From contig CAYICL010000039.1 in NCBI GenBank assembly GCA_964361885.1, forward strand, positions 1 through 5,914: a DNA stretch of 5,914 nt. Reading direction: 5' to 3'. Positions 5,047-5,914 of this stretch are shown in pieces (the first letter of the stretch is position 1; every line of letters starts with the position of its first letter). The stretch comes from CAYICL01 sp964361885. Its GTDB lineage: Bacteria > Patescibacteriota > Microgenomatia > UBA1400 > CG1-02-47-37. The position numbers and the translations under genes were made by a program. The notes beneath the pieces were generated by a model. The model made no database searches and was not told where the DNA came from. It was given only the letters and a program-made list of their open reading frames with translations.

Positions 5047-5885
5047 CCTCGACCAAAGTAGATAGTGATTGGAAGGTTTAACTCTTTAGCCACCCGACTA
5101 ACTTTCTGCTCTTCTTGACTATAAAAATCACTGAACTTTTTGCGATCAAATAAAATCTCTTTCATCTTCGCCAATAATTCCGGATAGTTTTGTCTTAATG
5201 CCTTTTCCACACCCGTCCAATTCCCCCCTATCGTGTTAAGACTTTCAGTAAAAACTTGGGAAACTCCAATTTCCTTAAACTTCCGAAGCATTGTTTCTGA
5301 ATCGGTAAAGAACGGCCAATACGGGCCCATCATTACAAAGGCGGAAACACCATTGGCGACTAATGTTTTAATTGCTTCCATCCTTTGAGCTACAGTCGGC
5401 GAATTTAATTCTGTCAGTTTTTTCCATTTCTCGTCAAAAGTGGTAATCGTGAAGTTAACGTCGATGTCTTTAAACTGCTTTAAAAGGTTTAGATCCCTGA
5501 GAACCAGATCCGATTTTGTAAGAATACTAACTCCAGCTTCGTAATCTTTCAAAACTTCAAGGATTTTTCTTGTTAATTGGTATTTATTCTCAACCGGCTG
5601 ATAAGGATCGGTTACCGTACCAATAAAGATTCTGCCAGATTTGTATTTAGAGGATTTTAATTGCTTCTTTAAAGCATCAGCAATATTAACCCGGATGTCT
5701 ACAAAGAAACCCCAAGGCTCAGTGTGTCCAGTAAATCTTTTTATAAATCGGGCATAGCAATAAACGCAGTTATGGGTACAGCCAACATAAGGGTTGATTG
5801 CCCATCCGCCGCCCGGAAAACCGCATTTGCCAATCGCCGAGGAACACTGTATTTCCCGGATTTTAATTGCCATTGGCTTCATCAT
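5031..5885 (-). CDS. SPL-family (SplB-like, COG1533) radical SAM protein
   Basis: A 284-residue radical SAM enzyme. The [4Fe-4S] cluster motif CxxxCxxC is Cys36-Cys40-Cys43 in NPYVGCTHNCVYCYARF. Further family motifs are TDPYQPVE (92-99), LTRKILE (104-110), ILTKSDLVLRDLNLL (121-135) and QRMEAIKTLVANGV (167-180). It resembles spore photoproduct lyase in fold class. Its only other cysteines, Cys14 and Cys21, precede the cluster, so it lacks the later cysteine that donates hydrogen in true spore photoproduct lyase. DNA-lesion repair is therefore unlikely, and the reaction is unknown. The ATG at 5885 opens MMKPMAIKIREIQ. Met5 (5873) is also a credible start, because relatives commonly begin near KIREI, and neither has a Shine-Dalgarno motif. 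Its last codons overlap the end of rarA on the opposite strand. Confidence 0.92.
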   Translation of the reverse strand: MMKPMAIKIREIQCSSAIGKCGFPGGGWAINPYVGCTHNCVYCYARFIKRFTGHTEPWGFFVDIRVNIADALKKQLKSSKYKSGRIFIGTVTDPYQPVENKYQLTRKILEVLKDYEAGVSILTKSDLVLRDLNLLKQFKDIDVNFTITTFDEKWKKLTELNSPTVAQRMEAIKTLVANGVSAFVMMGPYWPFFTDSETMLRKFKEIGVSQVFTESLNTIGGNWTGVEKALRQNYPELLAKMKEILFDRKKFSDFYSQEEQKVSRVAKELNLPITIYFGRGHAAK

Positions 5886-5890
5886 AAATC

Positions 5891-5896
5891 ATTTAA
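5891..5896 (-). promoter_or_regulatory. Possible -10 box of the radical SAM gene
   Basis: TTAAAT reads leftwards and ends 5 bases before the ATG at 5885, resembling the short spacing seen at the other unit-heading genes. The corresponding -35 would lie beyond the window edge and cannot be examined. AT-rich sequence gives such boxes by chance. Confidence 0.2.
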
Positions 5897-5914
5897 CTTT
5901 CAAGTGCCTTTGAT

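Noticed and set aside
5044..5061. Possible UGA recoding (glycine, as in Gracilibacteria), extending RarA past its TGA to a TAG
   Set aside because: No other gene has an internal TGA, the extension would add only five residues, and it does not restore the usual RarA tail. The standard code is sufficient.

Overview
The window looks like a piece of a small-genome bacterial chromosome, most likely a member of the Candidate Phyla Radiation (Patescibacteria), perhaps the Microgenomates group. This is an inference from gene style, not from a marker gene. It rests on a secreted S8 peptidase with a long Pro-Ser linker, a CAP-domain protein carrying an N-terminal anchor and a C-terminal membrane hairpin, a tiny triple-membrane-span protein, a short RfbA-like nucleotidyltransferase, and very tight gene packing. 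The standard bacterial code fits: every gene is full length with TAA or TGA stops. There are no tRNAs, rRNAs, insertion sequences, CRISPR arrays or phage genes.

Layout. Positions 1-1861 (minus strand) hold a two-gene unit: a signal-peptide subtilase, then, 2 bases after its stop, the start of a small secreted protein that runs off the left edge. A 52-bp divergent intergenic region (1862-1913) follows. Its two putative promoters are arranged almost as mirror images, each with TAGAAT exactly 6 bases before an ATG, which suggests leaderless mRNAs on both sides. Positions 1914-3828 (plus strand) hold a three-gene unit: CAP-domain membrane protein, 81-residue membrane protein, and RfbA/RmlA-like sugar-phosphate nucleotidyltransferase. 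The last gene has a clear Shine-Dalgarno sequence. Positions 3865-5046 (plus) encode RarA/MgsA, a AAA+ ATPase of replication-fork maintenance, probably with its own leaderless promoter. The rarA frame contains a 37-bp palindromic element. Positions 5031-5885 (minus) encode an SplB-like radical SAM protein that converges on rarA and overlaps its end by 16 bp.

How the genes work together. The left two thirds is a cell-surface neighbourhood: secreted protease, second exported protein, membrane-tethered CAP domain, small membrane protein and an activated-sugar enzyme. A shared divergent promoter region would allow the protease and CAP units to be controlled together. The right third (rarA and the radical SAM gene) is housekeeping or unassigned and shows no evident functional link to the surface genes. 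The items most worth a second look are the symmetric leaderless promoter pair and the in-frame palindromic element in rarA. I see no convincing evidence of a wholly new multi-gene system.
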